Below, piece after piece: positions 52,501-61,216 of a stretch of DNA of 64,000 nt. The translations under genes and the position numbers were made by a program. The stretch lies in the NCBI GenBank assembly GCA_036825155.1, contig DAISYU010000004.1:3187-67186 (forward strand). The letters run 5' to 3'. This DNA comes from DSAD01 sp036825155 (GTDB taxonomy: Bacteria > Desulfobacterota > Desulfomonilia > UBA1062). The notes below the pieces were generated by a model. The model had not been told where the DNA came from and did no database searches. It worked only from the letters and a program-made list of their open reading frames with translations. Numbering within the stretch: the stretch's first letter is position 1; every line of letters begins with the position of its first letter.

Positions 52501-53047
52501 GTCGCCGGCCAAGGGTTATTTTGCAAAGGAAGTACTGGGAAGGAGCGTCCCGTTTGAAAAGTCTTTCCTGACGTTTCTGACAAAAGGGCCGCGCAGCGTA
52601 AAGTCAAGCTACAGTGTTACCCTCACCGGACAGCCCACGGACGTGAATGCCAAGGCAACCGTGAGGCCCCATGCTACCCATCTGGAACTTCAGTGTGCCG
52701 GGAGTACGACGACCCTGTCGAACCTCAATTATCCGGTCCGCAAGGTATTCGAATGGATCCCCGGGAGCTGCGGCGATGTCGTGTTCTCCATCGAGGTGGG
52801 CAACCTTGTCCTGACAAAACGATACTCCGGATCGCTTGCCTTTGCCAGGTTCCTGCAGGATTTCAAATCCGGTCAACATAGGTTTACCCCGGATGATTTC
52901 CCCAAAGAGAAGGCCTCTCTGAGAAGCATGAAGATTCAGTATATCAAGGTGCAGTATCGGATCAAGGGCAGCACCCCGGTACTGGACCTGCTGGCATCAG
53001 GTCCCGGGAATGTTCCCGAGACAATCGCCTCATGCTGGGATCAATGA
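49592..53047 (+). CDS. tssM: Type VI membrane-complex protein TssM (IcmF family)
   Basis: This large inner-membrane protein (about 1151 aa) has two N-terminal helices (residues about 3-27 and 33-55), a cytoplasmic NTPase domain with an intact Walker A GESGSGKTT near 130 and a switch region (EQAIILDAAGRYAIP). A third helix near 430-450 leads to a long periplasmic part that contacts TssJ. The Walker lysine is kept, which is not so in every TssM. A GAGG site supports ATG 49592; the frame also allows TTG 49580. It overlaps tagF. Confidence 0.96.
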   Translation: MIAKIIKAALIATPIILFVLLVFGIVLIIDWPWWVGIFILFGLVGVAAALLFVRKIMLRKREQRFVSQIIEQDESYARSLKSDERQTSADLQQRWKEAIGTLKSSHLKKYGNPLYVLPWYLILGESGSGKTTAIKSARLSSPFAEINHVSGLSGTKNLDWWFSEQAIILDAAGRYAIPVDEGRDKEEWQRFLSLLAKYRKKEPLNGLVISIAADKLLSEQTGVLEDDGRTIRQRINELMRVLGSKFPVYVLVTKCDLIQGMTRFCQQLSEEDLEQAMGAINHSGTTNPAAFTEQVLHTVGQRLRNIRLLLFHKSSSGDPDPSLLLFPEEFGQLGPGLTAFMKGAFQENPYQETPILRGLYFSSGRQEGTPYSHFLSELNLIEEHDVLEGTNKGLFLHDIFAKILPGQRDLFAPTQTSMAWNKLTRNLGLVACMALIIALCGLLSFSFVKNLAALRTVSREFSHPPILKGELLADAGMMDRFREALVRVEEHNANWWIPRLGLSKSIEVETSLKNTYSSQFRDQLLGPFDKRMASGVSGFSEATPDAHIGVYVAHLVRRINLLKARLEGGELQDLVLMPQPGFEPGMTGQEFVDELSRSYSSQYLYSIAWEGDLGDLNNELLDLQKVLTHIVTAKSTDLNWLAAWVNETSDLPAVKMADFWGGSHDIEGLAVVSPSLTRSGQDQIESFLRELDSALPDPLVISPQKQAFETWYAKAYIEAWHTFGISFPQGTDRLKGQDEWLQTASKVASGQGPYLSLLEKMVYELEPFSGGEAVPNWLRLIKDFQAVKNRASKLDIAKDGVLAKATNKGAKLKNKIQKKVGTASDDMPFDSQIAAAKAYLGYSDAIKEITSTVTASRKSAYELTSLTFKDEPSGSSSQFHAAQTALNSLMDASGIPAREEFWKLVRGPLDYLWVYSCQETACHLQSMWAKDVLMEVKGVADPLTVNNLLLEKGGYAIQFVKGDAAAFISRSPAKGYFAKEVLGRSVPFEKSFLTFLTKGPRSVKSSYSVTLTGQPTDVNAKATVRPHATHLELQCAGSTTTLSNLNYPVRKVFEWIPGSCGDVVFSIEVGNLVLTKRYSGSLAFARFLQDFKSGQHRFTPDDFPKEKASLRSMKIQYIKVQYRIKGSTPVLDLLASGPGNVPETIASCWDQ

Positions 53048-53739
53048 GATCACACAATGACTGGGTATGGGCGGCATTCGGCAAACATCCTGTAGCACGT
53101 GATTTTATCCGTCTCGGCTCGGATCTGCCCATCTTTAATGCCTTTTGCTCGTGGGTTGAGCATGGTTTTGGGATGATGCGCCATGGGGACAAAGGCCACA
53201 TGAACTCATGGCGATTCTGGGCACGGGGGACAAGGAAAAGCAATCTCGTCTGCGGACTTGTGAGAGACAGCCATGACAGTATCGGCAGGCCGTTTCCCTG
53301 CCTGATTATCGGGACAGGACCTCTTGAGGACTGGGAAGGTCACTGGCATGATCTCACCCTGACCCTGGATGAACCCTGGAGAGCTATGGAGTATCTCTTT
53401 GTCAGGAATCTCGGTACCATTCATGAATTAACCGGAGAACTGAACAGACTGCGGCCTGTCCGCACCGCTCTCTCGGAGAAAAGGATGGTGGAGGATAAAG
53501 ATCATCAGGATATTCATACAGAACCCGATACTTGCAAAGACGGTGCATGGCATCATGCTGTCCGGGGAGATGACCCCAGCGCTGATGCTGCCCGGTGGAT
53601 GAAGTCTCTGTCATTGAAGAATAGTATCGTACCCAACGCCGTATTTCTCGGCGGGGTTCCTGATAGAAGCTTCCTTGTACTGTTCGAGAGGTCCCTGATG
53701 CCGACAGATTTCACATCTCTGTGGTCTGTGGGTGTGTAA
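53044..53739 (+). CDS. tagF: Type VI-associated protein TagF
   Basis: This protein of about 231 aa has the TagF N-terminal hallmark GKHPVARDFIRLGSDLP (family pattern GKxPxxGDFVxR), WRFWARG, and GRPFPCLI near residue 85. In Pseudomonas TagF represses the T6SS post-translationally by acting on Fha until PpkA signalling releases it. Here the FHA partner is missing from the visible cluster. ATG 53044 overlaps the tssM stop (ATGA); an ATG 12 bases earlier is possible. tssA follows after 14 bases. Confidence 0.88.
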   Translation: MRSHNDWVWAAFGKHPVARDFIRLGSDLPIFNAFCSWVEHGFGMMRHGDKGHMNSWRFWARGTRKSNLVCGLVRDSHDSIGRPFPCLIIGTGPLEDWEGHWHDLTLTLDEPWRAMEYLFVRNLGTIHELTGELNRLRPVRTALSEKRMVEDKDHQDIHTEPDTCKDGAWHHAVRGDDPSADAARWMKSLSLKNSIVPNAVFLGGVPDRSFLVLFERSLMPTDFTSLWSVGV

Positions 53740-53753
53740 GGAGGAGATAAAGG

Positions 53754-55334
53754 ATGGATATGAACTCACTGGGAATATCACCCATTAGTGCTGATCAGCC
53801 AGCCGGAAGCGATGTCCGCTACGAACCCGAGTTCGATAACCTGCAGGCTGAGATCGACAAGATGTCTTCGCCCACGGCATCCAGCGGTGTTGACTGGAAA
53901 AAGGTGAGCACCCTTTCATCAGATATCCTGCAGACAAAGTCAAAGGATATCCTCGTGGCAGGATATCTTGCGGTGTCACAGATCTATTGTGCCAAGGTTG
54001 ACGGTTTTCTCACCGGCGTGCAGATATATCGTGACCTGATCGAGCATTTCTGGGACGAACTCTTCCCGGCAAAGAAACGCATGCGGGGCCGCATCGGGGC
54101 CATAACCTGGTGGGTGGAAAAAACCGAGGGCGCACTCAAACAGCTCCCTGATGGTGCTTTTACTGCCGAACAGATGCAGGGTTCACTTGATGCACTCGAC
54201 AAGATCGAGAATCTTCTTCGCGATTACCTTGAAGACCCGCCTTCCATAAGTGCAGTGAGGCGATCCCTTGAGGGCTTCACCTCCAAGGCCGAAACAAGCC
54301 AGCAACCCTCCCCCGAAATCCCCGGGCCTGCAGCCGACCCACAACCCGAACCCATAGAGGCGCCAAAGACCCAACAGCCCCAGCAGCCCCAGAGCACAGA
54401 GGGCATTGAATCCGAAAAGGATGCAGGGCGGGTTCTGCGGTCCGGACTTCAGGAACTGCGAAAGGTGGCAACGTATTTTCTGGAAACAGTCCCGGAAAAA
54501 CCCATATCCTACAGGTTGGCCCGTATTGCTGCATGGTCCGGCATAGAGACGGTCCCTCCCAGTGAGAATAACAAGACCCGTATCCCGCCACCTGATGCGG
54601 GTATCATGAAGATCCTGTACGACCTCCATGCAAAAGAGGATTGGGACTCCCTGTTGAGATCGGCAGAGCGCAGGCTGAACCAGTTCATCTTCTATCTTGA
54701 TCTGAACCGGCTCGTGGCACGCGCCCTGGAGAATATGGGCAGCAGGTACCGCAGTGCGTACGATACGGTGTGTCAGGAAACGGCCTTTTTTGTACACCGG
54801 TTCTCAGGACTCACAGACCTCACTTTTTCAGACGGCACCCCATTTGCCGACCAGGACACAAAAGACTGGTTGAGGCTCATCTCTTTTTCAGACGCAGGGG
54901 TCGGCATGGAACCGATCCCACAGCAAGCCTCTCCTGCCGGCACTAGTGATGACGGGATGGCCGAAAAGATCGGCATGGCCAAGGCTCTGGCAGGCAAGAA
55001 AAAACTCATTGAAGCGGTAGATGCCCTCCAGGAGGAGCTGATCAGGAGTATTTCCAGAAAGGAGCGCATGCTCTGGCGGCTGGCACTCTCCGAGATTTTG
55101 CTCACCGCGAAACAGATCGATGCAGCCCTGCCCCATCTCGAAGATCTTCGTCACACTATCAACGAGTACCGGCTGGAAGACTGGGACCCCGATCTGGCAC
55201 TGTCAGCACTGATTATGGTGTGGAAAGGATTTTCCGTGCATCCTGCGGAAGAATCCAAACGTATATCAACTGAAGCCCTGAACAGAATCGCGAAACTGAG
55301 TCCAAAGCAAGCGCTTCTGCTGGTAAGAAAATAA
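53754..55334 (+). CDS. tssA: Type VI cap/baseplate protein TssA
   Basis: This 526-aa protein has the ImpA N-terminal domain (residues about 8-130: ISADQPAGSDVRYEPEFDNLQAEI, FLTGVQIYRDLIEHFWDELFP, RIGAITWW). A Pro/Gln-rich linker (about 185-225) leads to a helical C-terminal part resembling VasJ-type TssA (residues about 235-525). TssA recruits and caps the growing sheath-tube. AAGGAGGAGA provides a strong ribosome site, as for tssB and tssC. Confidence 0.9.
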   Translation: MDMNSLGISPISADQPAGSDVRYEPEFDNLQAEIDKMSSPTASSGVDWKKVSTLSSDILQTKSKDILVAGYLAVSQIYCAKVDGFLTGVQIYRDLIEHFWDELFPAKKRMRGRIGAITWWVEKTEGALKQLPDGAFTAEQMQGSLDALDKIENLLRDYLEDPPSISAVRRSLEGFTSKAETSQQPSPEIPGPAADPQPEPIEAPKTQQPQQPQSTEGIESEKDAGRVLRSGLQELRKVATYFLETVPEKPISYRLARIAAWSGIETVPPSENNKTRIPPPDAGIMKILYDLHAKEDWDSLLRSAERRLNQFIFYLDLNRLVARALENMGSRYRSAYDTVCQETAFFVHRFSGLTDLTFSDGTPFADQDTKDWLRLISFSDAGVGMEPIPQQASPAGTSDDGMAEKIGMAKALAGKKKLIEAVDALQEELIRSISRKERMLWRLALSEILLTAKQIDAALPHLEDLRHTINEYRLEDWDPDLALSALIMVWKGFSVHPAEESKRISTEALNRIAKLSPKQALLLVRK

Positions 55335-55362
55335 TTTCAGGAATAAAGGAGGACAATAAATC

Positions 55363-55848
55363 ATGGCAAAGGAAGCTACCGTTGCCCCGAAAGAACGGGT
55401 AAACATTGTGTATCGCCCGGCCACGGGAGATGCAAAGGAAGAGGTGGAGCTCCCGCTCAAGGTTCTGGTAATGGGTGATTTTACCGGACAGAAAGATGAC
55501 CGGCCGGTGGAGGAGCGCGATCCGGTAAACATTGACAAAGACAACTTTGATGACGTCCTGAAAGCCCGCAATATCAATCTGAACGTTACAGTTCCCAACA
55601 CACTTTCCGGCAAGACCGAGGACGAGATGAACGTCTCTTTGAAGTTCGAATCCATGAAGGACTTCAGCCCGGAAGCGATTGCGAAAAACACCCCGGAATT
55701 AAACCGCCTCCTCGAGTTGAGGGAAGCTCTCAGCGCCTTGAAGGGACCCCTGAGTAATCTCCCTGAATTCAGGAAAAAGATTCAGGAACTCATCAAGGAT
55801 GAGAAAACCCGCGAACTCCTGCTCAAAGAGCTCGGGGTTGAAAAATAA
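55363..55848 (+). CDS. tssB: Type VI sheath small subunit TssB
   Basis: This 161-aa protein forms the contractile sheath with TssC. It has the signature RVNIVYRPATG near residue 12, ELPLKVLVMGDFTG near 29, NLNVTVPNTLS near 72 and the C-terminal segment LKGPLSNLPEFRKKIQEL. Length is normal. AAAGGAGGACA precedes the ATG. It is directly followed by tssC (15-base gap). Confidence 0.97.
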   Translation: MAKEATVAPKERVNIVYRPATGDAKEEVELPLKVLVMGDFTGQKDDRPVEERDPVNIDKDNFDDVLKARNINLNVTVPNTLSGKTEDEMNVSLKFESMKDFSPEAIAKNTPELNRLLELREALSALKGPLSNLPEFRKKIQELIKDEKTRELLLKELGVEK

Positions 55849-55863
55849 GAAAGGAGGTGCCCC

Positions 55864-57348
55864 ATGGCTGAGGAAAAAGAACAGGTCCAGGCAGGACAGG
55901 AACAGACCACGTCTGAGGTCTCGCTACTGGATGAAATAGTAACCGCTACCAAGTTAAAGCCCACCGATGATTCATACTCGCTTGCAAAGAAAGGGGTCGA
56001 GGCCCTGATTGCGCAGCTCATAGAGCCGGGCAAAAAAATAGAAAAGATCTCGAAGGCTGTTGTGGATGACATGATTGCGGAAGTGGATGAAAAACTGAGC
56101 CGCCAGATAGATGCCGTCCTTCACCATCCGAAAGTCCAGGAGCTCGAATCGGCATGGCGATCACTCAAATTCCTGGTGGACAGGACAGACTTCAGAGAGA
56201 ATGTCAAACTGGAGATCCTCAATGTAAGTAAAGACGACCTCTTGGAAGACTTTGAAGACGCCCCTGAGATCCCCAAGTCCGGTTTGTACAAAACCGTATA
56301 TACCGCAGAATACGGACAGTTCGGAGGTCAGCCCTATGCTGCCATGATAGGGAATTACGACTTCGGCCCCGGGCCCCAGGACATCAAACTTCTGCAGAAT
56401 GTCGCCAGTGTTGCGGCCATGGCCCATGCTCCGTTTATTGCCGCTGCAGGACCGCAGTTCTTCGGGCTCGACAATTTTACCAACCTGCCGCAGCTCAAGG
56501 ACCTGAAATCGGTCTTCGAAGGTCCCCAGTACACGAAGTGGAATTCCTTCAGGGAATCTGAAGATGCCCGCTATGTGGGCCTCACGCTGCCGAGATTCCT
56601 CCTGCGTCTCCCCTACGGTCCCGACACACAGCCGGTGAAGGCCTTCAACTACAAGGAAAATGTCTCCGACGGGCATGACCAGTACCTGTGGGGCAACACT
56701 GCCTTTGCCTTTGCATCGAAGCTCACGGACAGTTTTGCGAAATACCGGTGGTGTGCAAACATAATCGGTCCGCAGGGCGGCGGAGCTGTCGAAGACCTCC
56801 CTCTCCATCAGTATGAGGCCATGGGGGCCATTCAGACCAAGATCCCCACCGAGATACTCGTCTCCGAACGCAGGGAGTTTGAACTGGCCGAGGAAGGCTT
56901 TATCGGGCTGACCATGAGAAAGGGAAGCGATAACGCCGCCTTCTTCTCCGCCAATTCCGTTCAGAAACCGAAATTCTTCGGTATCAGCAAAGAGGGCAAG
57001 GAAGCGGAACTTAACTACAAGCTCGGGCTGCAGCTGCCGTACATGTTCGTGGTGAACCGGCTGGCACACTATCTGAAGGTTATCCAGAGGGAAAACATAG
57101 GAACCTGGAAAGAGCGTGTCGACCTTGACCGTGAGCTGAACAACTGGATACGTCAGTACGTGGCCGACATGGACAATCCCATGCCCGGGGTGAGAAGCCG
57201 CAGGCCGCTGCGTCAGGCAAAGGTGACCGTCGAGGACGTTGAGGGTGAACCCGGATGGTACCGGGTCGGTCTCCAGGTCAGGCCGCACTTCAAATATATG
57301 GGTGCATTCTTCACCCTGTCTCTGGTGGGCAAACTGGACAAGGAATAA
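55864..57348 (+). CDS. tssC: Type VI sheath large subunit TssC
   Basis: This 494-aa sheath protein has LESAWRSLKFLVDRTDFR near residue 97, AYDFGPGPQD-like and VASVAAMAHAPFIA segments, LTLPRFLLRLPYG near 240, PLHQYEAMGAIQTKIPTE near 315 and the C-terminal VGLQVRPHFKYMGAFFTLSLVGKLD. GAAAGGAGGTG precedes the ATG. The extended C-terminal strand required to interlock sheath rings is intact. Confidence 0.97.
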   Translation: MAEEKEQVQAGQEQTTSEVSLLDEIVTATKLKPTDDSYSLAKKGVEALIAQLIEPGKKIEKISKAVVDDMIAEVDEKLSRQIDAVLHHPKVQELESAWRSLKFLVDRTDFRENVKLEILNVSKDDLLEDFEDAPEIPKSGLYKTVYTAEYGQFGGQPYAAMIGNYDFGPGPQDIKLLQNVASVAAMAHAPFIAAAGPQFFGLDNFTNLPQLKDLKSVFEGPQYTKWNSFRESEDARYVGLTLPRFLLRLPYGPDTQPVKAFNYKENVSDGHDQYLWGNTAFAFASKLTDSFAKYRWCANIIGPQGGGAVEDLPLHQYEAMGAIQTKIPTEILVSERREFELAEEGFIGLTMRKGSDNAAFFSANSVQKPKFFGISKEGKEAELNYKLGLQLPYMFVVNRLAHYLKVIQRENIGTWKERVDLDRELNNWIRQYVADMDNPMPGVRSRRPLRQAKVTVEDVEGEPGWYRVGLQVRPHFKYMGAFFTLSLVGKLDKE

Positions 57349-57388
57349 GTCATTTCTATCTATAAAAAATTAGAGGAGGTAATTAACA

Positions 57389-57874
57389 ATGCCAATGCCG
57401 TGTCATTTAGAGATTGAAGGGCAGAATCAGGGCAAGATCGATGGTTCCTGCGTAATGGAAGGCAGAGAGGGAACAATCCTGGTCTATGCCATGAATCATG
57501 ACGTTCATATCCCCCGCGACCCCCAGAGCGGTCTTCCCAGCGGCAAGAGGATCCACGGGCCGCTTTCCATCGTAAAGGAATACGACAAGGCTTCACCGAA
57601 GCTTTACCAGGCGCTGTGTACCGGTGAACACATGAAATCGGTGGTGATTAAGTGGTACCGGATCGATCCGACAGGATCGGAGGAGCACTACTTCACCCAT
57701 ACGCTTGAAGACGCCATCATTGTAGGAATGAAGCCGTATATGCCGGTTGCCTTTGTCCCGGAGAACGAACCCTACCGCCACATGGAAGAGGTGTCGTTCA
57801 CCTATTCAAAGATCAAATGGACCTGGGAGCCCGACGGCATCGAATCCGAAGACTCCTGGGCAGTTCCCAAATAG
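57389..57874 (+). CDS. hcp: Type VI tube protein Hcp (TssD)
   Basis: This 161-aa protein forms the hexameric inner tube that is propelled by the sheath. It starts MPMPCHLEIEGQNQG and contains TGSEEHYFTHTLEDAIIVG and EEVSFTYSKIKWTWEPDG, the usual Hcp beta-barrel segments. AGAGGAGGTAATT precedes the ATG. A single hcp is visible, situated between tssC and tssE. Confidence 0.97.
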   Translation: MPMPCHLEIEGQNQGKIDGSCVMEGREGTILVYAMNHDVHIPRDPQSGLPSGKRIHGPLSIVKEYDKASPKLYQALCTGEHMKSVVIKWYRIDPTGSEEHYFTHTLEDAIIVGMKPYMPVAFVPENEPYRHMEEVSFTYSKIKWTWEPDGIESEDSWAVPK

Positions 57875-57889
57875 TTTCGCTCAGGGTTC

Positions 57890-58303
57890 ATGAGGGAGCA
57901 AAGACTCCTCGAGCGCATCCGGACCTGGGAACAGGAGCCTGCAAAACGCTCCAGGGAGGATCCGAAAAAGACCATAGACTCCGTGGTCTCTCACTTGCAG
58001 CGGATCCTCAATACCAGGCAGGGTAGTGTCCCCATTGCAGACGACTACGGAGTACCCGACTTCACGGATGCCCTGCGGAATTATCCGGAGTCCGTACGGG
58101 AAGCTGAACGCGCGATCCGGCAGATGATCCAAAGATATGAGCCACGTCTCAAGGCGATCCGTGTTCACTTCCTTCCCCCGGACGAGGAGATCCTTACGCT
58201 GCGCTTCCAGATCTCGGCCCAGCTCGCCCTCGATCATGACAAGATCCCGGTCCAGTTCGAATCTCACGTGAGCACTGACGGGAAGATAGAGGTGAAACAA
58301 TAA
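57890..58303 (+). CDS. tssE: Type VI baseplate protein TssE (gp25-like)
   Basis: This 137-aa protein has the gp25 lysozyme-like fold: LLERIRTWE near residue 6, SVVSHLQRILNTRQGSVPIADDYGVPDFTDAL near 31-62, AIRQMIQRYEPRLKAIRV, and a C-terminal strand LRFQISAQL. TssE starts sheath assembly on the baseplate. Its stop codon is part of a strong terminator hairpin. It is the last gene of the first T6SS transcription block. Confidence 0.95.
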   Translation: MREQRLLERIRTWEQEPAKRSREDPKKTIDSVVSHLQRILNTRQGSVPIADDYGVPDFTDALRNYPESVREAERAIRQMIQRYEPRLKAIRVHFLPPDEEILTLRFQISAQLALDHDKIPVQFESHVSTDGKIEVKQ

Positions 58304-58342
58304 CACTCTTTTCGAATAAGAAAAGAGTGTTATTCGTTTTTT
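58299..58342 (+). terminator. Strong intrinsic terminator after tssE
   Basis: AATAACACTCTTTTC (58299-58313) pairs perfectly over 15 bp with GAAAAGAGTGTTATT (58320-58334), leaving a 6-base loop (GAATAA), and is followed by CGTTTTTT. The tssE stop codon TAA lies in the left arm. Confidence 0.9.
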
Positions 58343-58488
58343 ATACTGGCCTTAGCGGTGGTACCGGGACTGTTCGGGATCAACGTTTTCTGGCGCTTAC
58401 AACGAAGGCAGCACCAGACATGCAACGATCCATAACTCCATAGCCCGGCCATTTTCATAACTCTTATATTGAACAGAAAGAACCCACA

Positions 58489-60222
58489 ATGTTTAAGAGA
58501 TACTTTCAATCAGAGATAGATTCACTCAAGGATCTCGGGGCGGACTTTTCAAAAGCGCATCCGGCGGTAGCCTCCATGCTGAGCGGACCGTCTGCAGATC
58601 CCGATGTAGAGCGTCTGCTGGAGGGTGTGGCGTTCCTGACAGCCCAGCTTCGGCAGAAACTTGACGATGAATTTCCCGAGATTATTCATGAGCTCATCCA
58701 GCTGATATGGCCGCACTACCTGCGGCCTGTTCCGGCATCCACCATCGTTTCCTTCAGGCCAAGACCCATGCTCAAGGAATCCAGGAAGATTCCTGCAGGA
58801 ATCCATCTCGCCTCGGTTCCCGTCGAAGGAACACCATGTATCTTTCATACCTGCTATGATGTGGAGATCCACCCCCTGCGTCTCGTCAAGGCATCACTGC
58901 AGGAACCTGCAGGTAAACCGCCGTCCATAAAACTTCTCTTCGAGTTGAACGGCCTGAACCTGTCCGAATGGCAGATAGATACGCTGCGCTTTCACCTGGC
59001 CGGAGACATCACCGCCTCTGCAGATCTCTACCTGCTCCTGAGAAATCATGTGAAGAAGATCGTGCTCTCTTCACCTCAGGCAGGTTCTCCCTGTGAGCTC
59101 ATGAGTGACTGTCTGAAACCGGTGGGGTATTCGGCCGAAGAAGCACTCATTCCCTACCCATCGAACTCTTTTCCGGGATACCGGCTCCTCCAGGAATATT
59201 TTATCCTTCCTGAAAAATTCCTCTTTTTTGATCTTACCGGTTGGGAACGATGGACCGGCCGCGGTGAGGGAGGACGCTTCGAGATAACATTCGAATTCGA
59301 TGAAATCCCATTTCCACCGCCAAAGGTGAAAGCTGACAATTTTATCCTCTTTGCCACCCCGGTCATAAACATATTCCCGCACGAAGCAGATCCCATACGG
59401 TTCGATCATACCAAGACCGAATATCTCATACGTCCGAGCGGGACAAACTCTTCTCATTATCAGGTATACACGGTTGAGAAGGTAGTGGGATTAAAACACG
59501 GCACTGCTCAGCAGAAGGTGTATGACCCATTCGAGCTTTTTAATCCGCAGACAGGGGAGCATCCTGTCTACCACACAACCATAAAAAAATCCCCGGTTGA
59601 AGAAGCCATCAATGTGTATCTTTCCCCGGCATACCCTCTAGATGGTGAGCTGCCGGAGAGAGAAACACTCTCCATAACACTTACATGCACGAACGGTACC
59701 CTGCCCGAGAGCCTCCGGGTGGGGGACATCTGCGTACCCACCAGTTCAACGCCTGAGTTTGTTGAATTCGGCAATATCCGGCCCGCCACCTCGTATGTGT
59801 TGCCGCCGCTGGGTACAAACCTGTTGTGGCGCCTGCAATCTCATCTTTCCCTCAACTACCTCTCCCTTGCCAGTGCACAAAACCTCCAGGCCCTGCTGGA
59901 ACTCTATACCTTCCCGTCAGCCAGGGACCGTTCCACCCTGCTTGCCATCAGGAAGAGAATAGCAGGCATTGAAGAGATCACTGCGAAACCGGCATCGAGG
60001 ATTGTCGGCGGGGCCATGATGAGAGGCCAGGATATCACGGCACGAATGCGCCAGGATCATTTTGCATCCCCGGGAGACCTCTACCTGTTTGGCTGCCTGC
60101 TCGACGAGTTCCTTTCATCCTATGGATCCATCAATACCTACACCCGGTTCGTACTGCAGGAGATCACCAGAGGAGACACCTATCAATGGCCGGTAAGGAT
60201 AGGAGATCATCCCCTGATATGA
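58489..60222 (+). CDS. tssF: Type VI baseplate protein TssF
   Basis: This 577-aa baseplate wedge protein starts MFKRYFQSEIDSLKDLGADFSKAHP, a canonical TssF opening. It has DPDVERLLEGVAFLTAQLRQKLDDEFPE near 36-63, PHYLRPVPASTIVSF, and the C-terminal GDLYLFGCLLDEFLSSYGSINTYTRF. It follows the terminator by about 150 bases. No convincing -35/-10 pair is seen in that gap, though TATATT lies about 25 bases upstream of the start. It overlaps tssG by 37 bases. Confidence 0.95.
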   Translation: MFKRYFQSEIDSLKDLGADFSKAHPAVASMLSGPSADPDVERLLEGVAFLTAQLRQKLDDEFPEIIHELIQLIWPHYLRPVPASTIVSFRPRPMLKESRKIPAGIHLASVPVEGTPCIFHTCYDVEIHPLRLVKASLQEPAGKPPSIKLLFELNGLNLSEWQIDTLRFHLAGDITASADLYLLLRNHVKKIVLSSPQAGSPCELMSDCLKPVGYSAEEALIPYPSNSFPGYRLLQEYFILPEKFLFFDLTGWERWTGRGEGGRFEITFEFDEIPFPPPKVKADNFILFATPVINIFPHEADPIRFDHTKTEYLIRPSGTNSSHYQVYTVEKVVGLKHGTAQQKVYDPFELFNPQTGEHPVYHTTIKKSPVEEAINVYLSPAYPLDGELPERETLSITLTCTNGTLPESLRVGDICVPTSSTPEFVEFGNIRPATSYVLPPLGTNLLWRLQSHLSLNYLSLASAQNLQALLELYTFPSARDRSTLLAIRKRIAGIEEITAKPASRIVGGAMMRGQDITARMRQDHFASPGDLYLFGCLLDEFLSSYGSINTYTRFVLQEITRGDTYQWPVRIGDHPLI

Positions 60223-61199
60223 GACACGAGCTGCTGAAGAAAGGCCCGTCGTTTTCGTTCTTCCAGGTTATCAGACTTCTGCGGCTGCTCGAACGCAAGC
60301 ACTCGTCCGCTGAAGTCAAGGACATCACAGACACCTCGCACATCAGGATACGGCCGAAACTTACGCTCGCCTTCCCGCACGCTGATGTGGACAGCATCGA
60401 AGAACTCGACGGGGAAGAGCTCCGCTTCCTTGTCAACACCACTTTCTTAGGCCTCTACGGCACATCTTCCCCCCTGCCGGTCTTCTACACAGAGGATCTC
60501 ATGGACGAGGCCTCTTCGGACGAATCGGTATCCAGGGACTTTCTGGACATCTTCAATCATCGCCTGTTCCTGCTGTTGTTCAAGTGCTGGAGCAAGTATC
60601 GTATGCATCTCAAGGTTGTTGAAGAGCAGGATGCGGACTACCTGGAGAGGCTCTTTTGCCTGGTGGGGCTTGGCGAAAAAGCATTCCGGGACGGCATCCC
60701 CGATCCCACGGTGCTCATCCGCTATGCAGGCCTCTTCACCCAGTACCCCCGGTCTGCTCTCGGGCTCCAGACATTGCTGAAGGATGCACTGGGCGGAATT
60801 CAGGTGTCAGTCATCCCCTGTGTTCACACCAGTGTTGCCGTCCCGGAGGATCAGCGCTTCCGGCTGGGGATTTGTGGATGCGTACTGGGCGATGACAGTT
60901 TTGTGGGTGAGGAGTGTGTTGATGCAATGGGCACGTTCCGCATCAGGATCGGCCCCTTAAAGCAGGATCAGTATCAGGGGTTCCTTCCCGGCGGCGTGCA
61001 GTATCAGATGCTCACGTTTTTAACAAATCTCTATCTTGTAGAACCGCTCAAGTATGAAGTTGAGTGTATCTTGTCTGCCGCAAAGCTTTCCCCGGTATGC
61101 CTCGGTAACCGGAAGTGGTCTGCCCTGGGCATGGACACATGGATGTTCTCAGGTGAAGCGCCGGCAGAGATGAGGGCTACATTCGCCCCTCAATCATGA
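60186..61199 (+). CDS. tssG: Type VI baseplate protein TssG
   Basis: This 337-aa wedge component has the family opening FSFFQVIRLLRLLERKH near residue 22, IRIRPKLTLAFPHADVDSIEE near 50, and LVNTTFLGLYGTSSPLPVFYTEDL near 80. The C-terminal segment LGNRKWSALGMDTWM matches the typical end. ATG 60186 with AGAGGAG 9 bases upstream is preferred; the ATG at 60219 in ATGA overlap with tssF is an alternative. clpV begins 17 bases after the stop. Confidence 0.94.
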   Translation: MAGKDRRSSPDMRHELLKKGPSFSFFQVIRLLRLLERKHSSAEVKDITDTSHIRIRPKLTLAFPHADVDSIEELDGEELRFLVNTTFLGLYGTSSPLPVFYTEDLMDEASSDESVSRDFLDIFNHRLFLLLFKCWSKYRMHLKVVEEQDADYLERLFCLVGLGEKAFRDGIPDPTVLIRYAGLFTQYPRSALGLQTLLKDALGGIQVSVIPCVHTSVAVPEDQRFRLGICGCVLGDDSFVGEECVDAMGTFRIRIGPLKQDQYQGFLPGGVQYQMLTFLTNLYLVEPLKYEVECILSAAKLSPVCLGNRKWSALGMDTWMFSGEAPAEMRATFAPQS

Positions 61200-61216
61200 C
61201 ATAGCAGGAGGAAACC

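Noticed and set aside
56161..57288. 375-codon open frame on the minus strand inside tssC
   Set aside because: Antisense to a strongly conserved sheath gene; no ribosome site and no recognisable motif.
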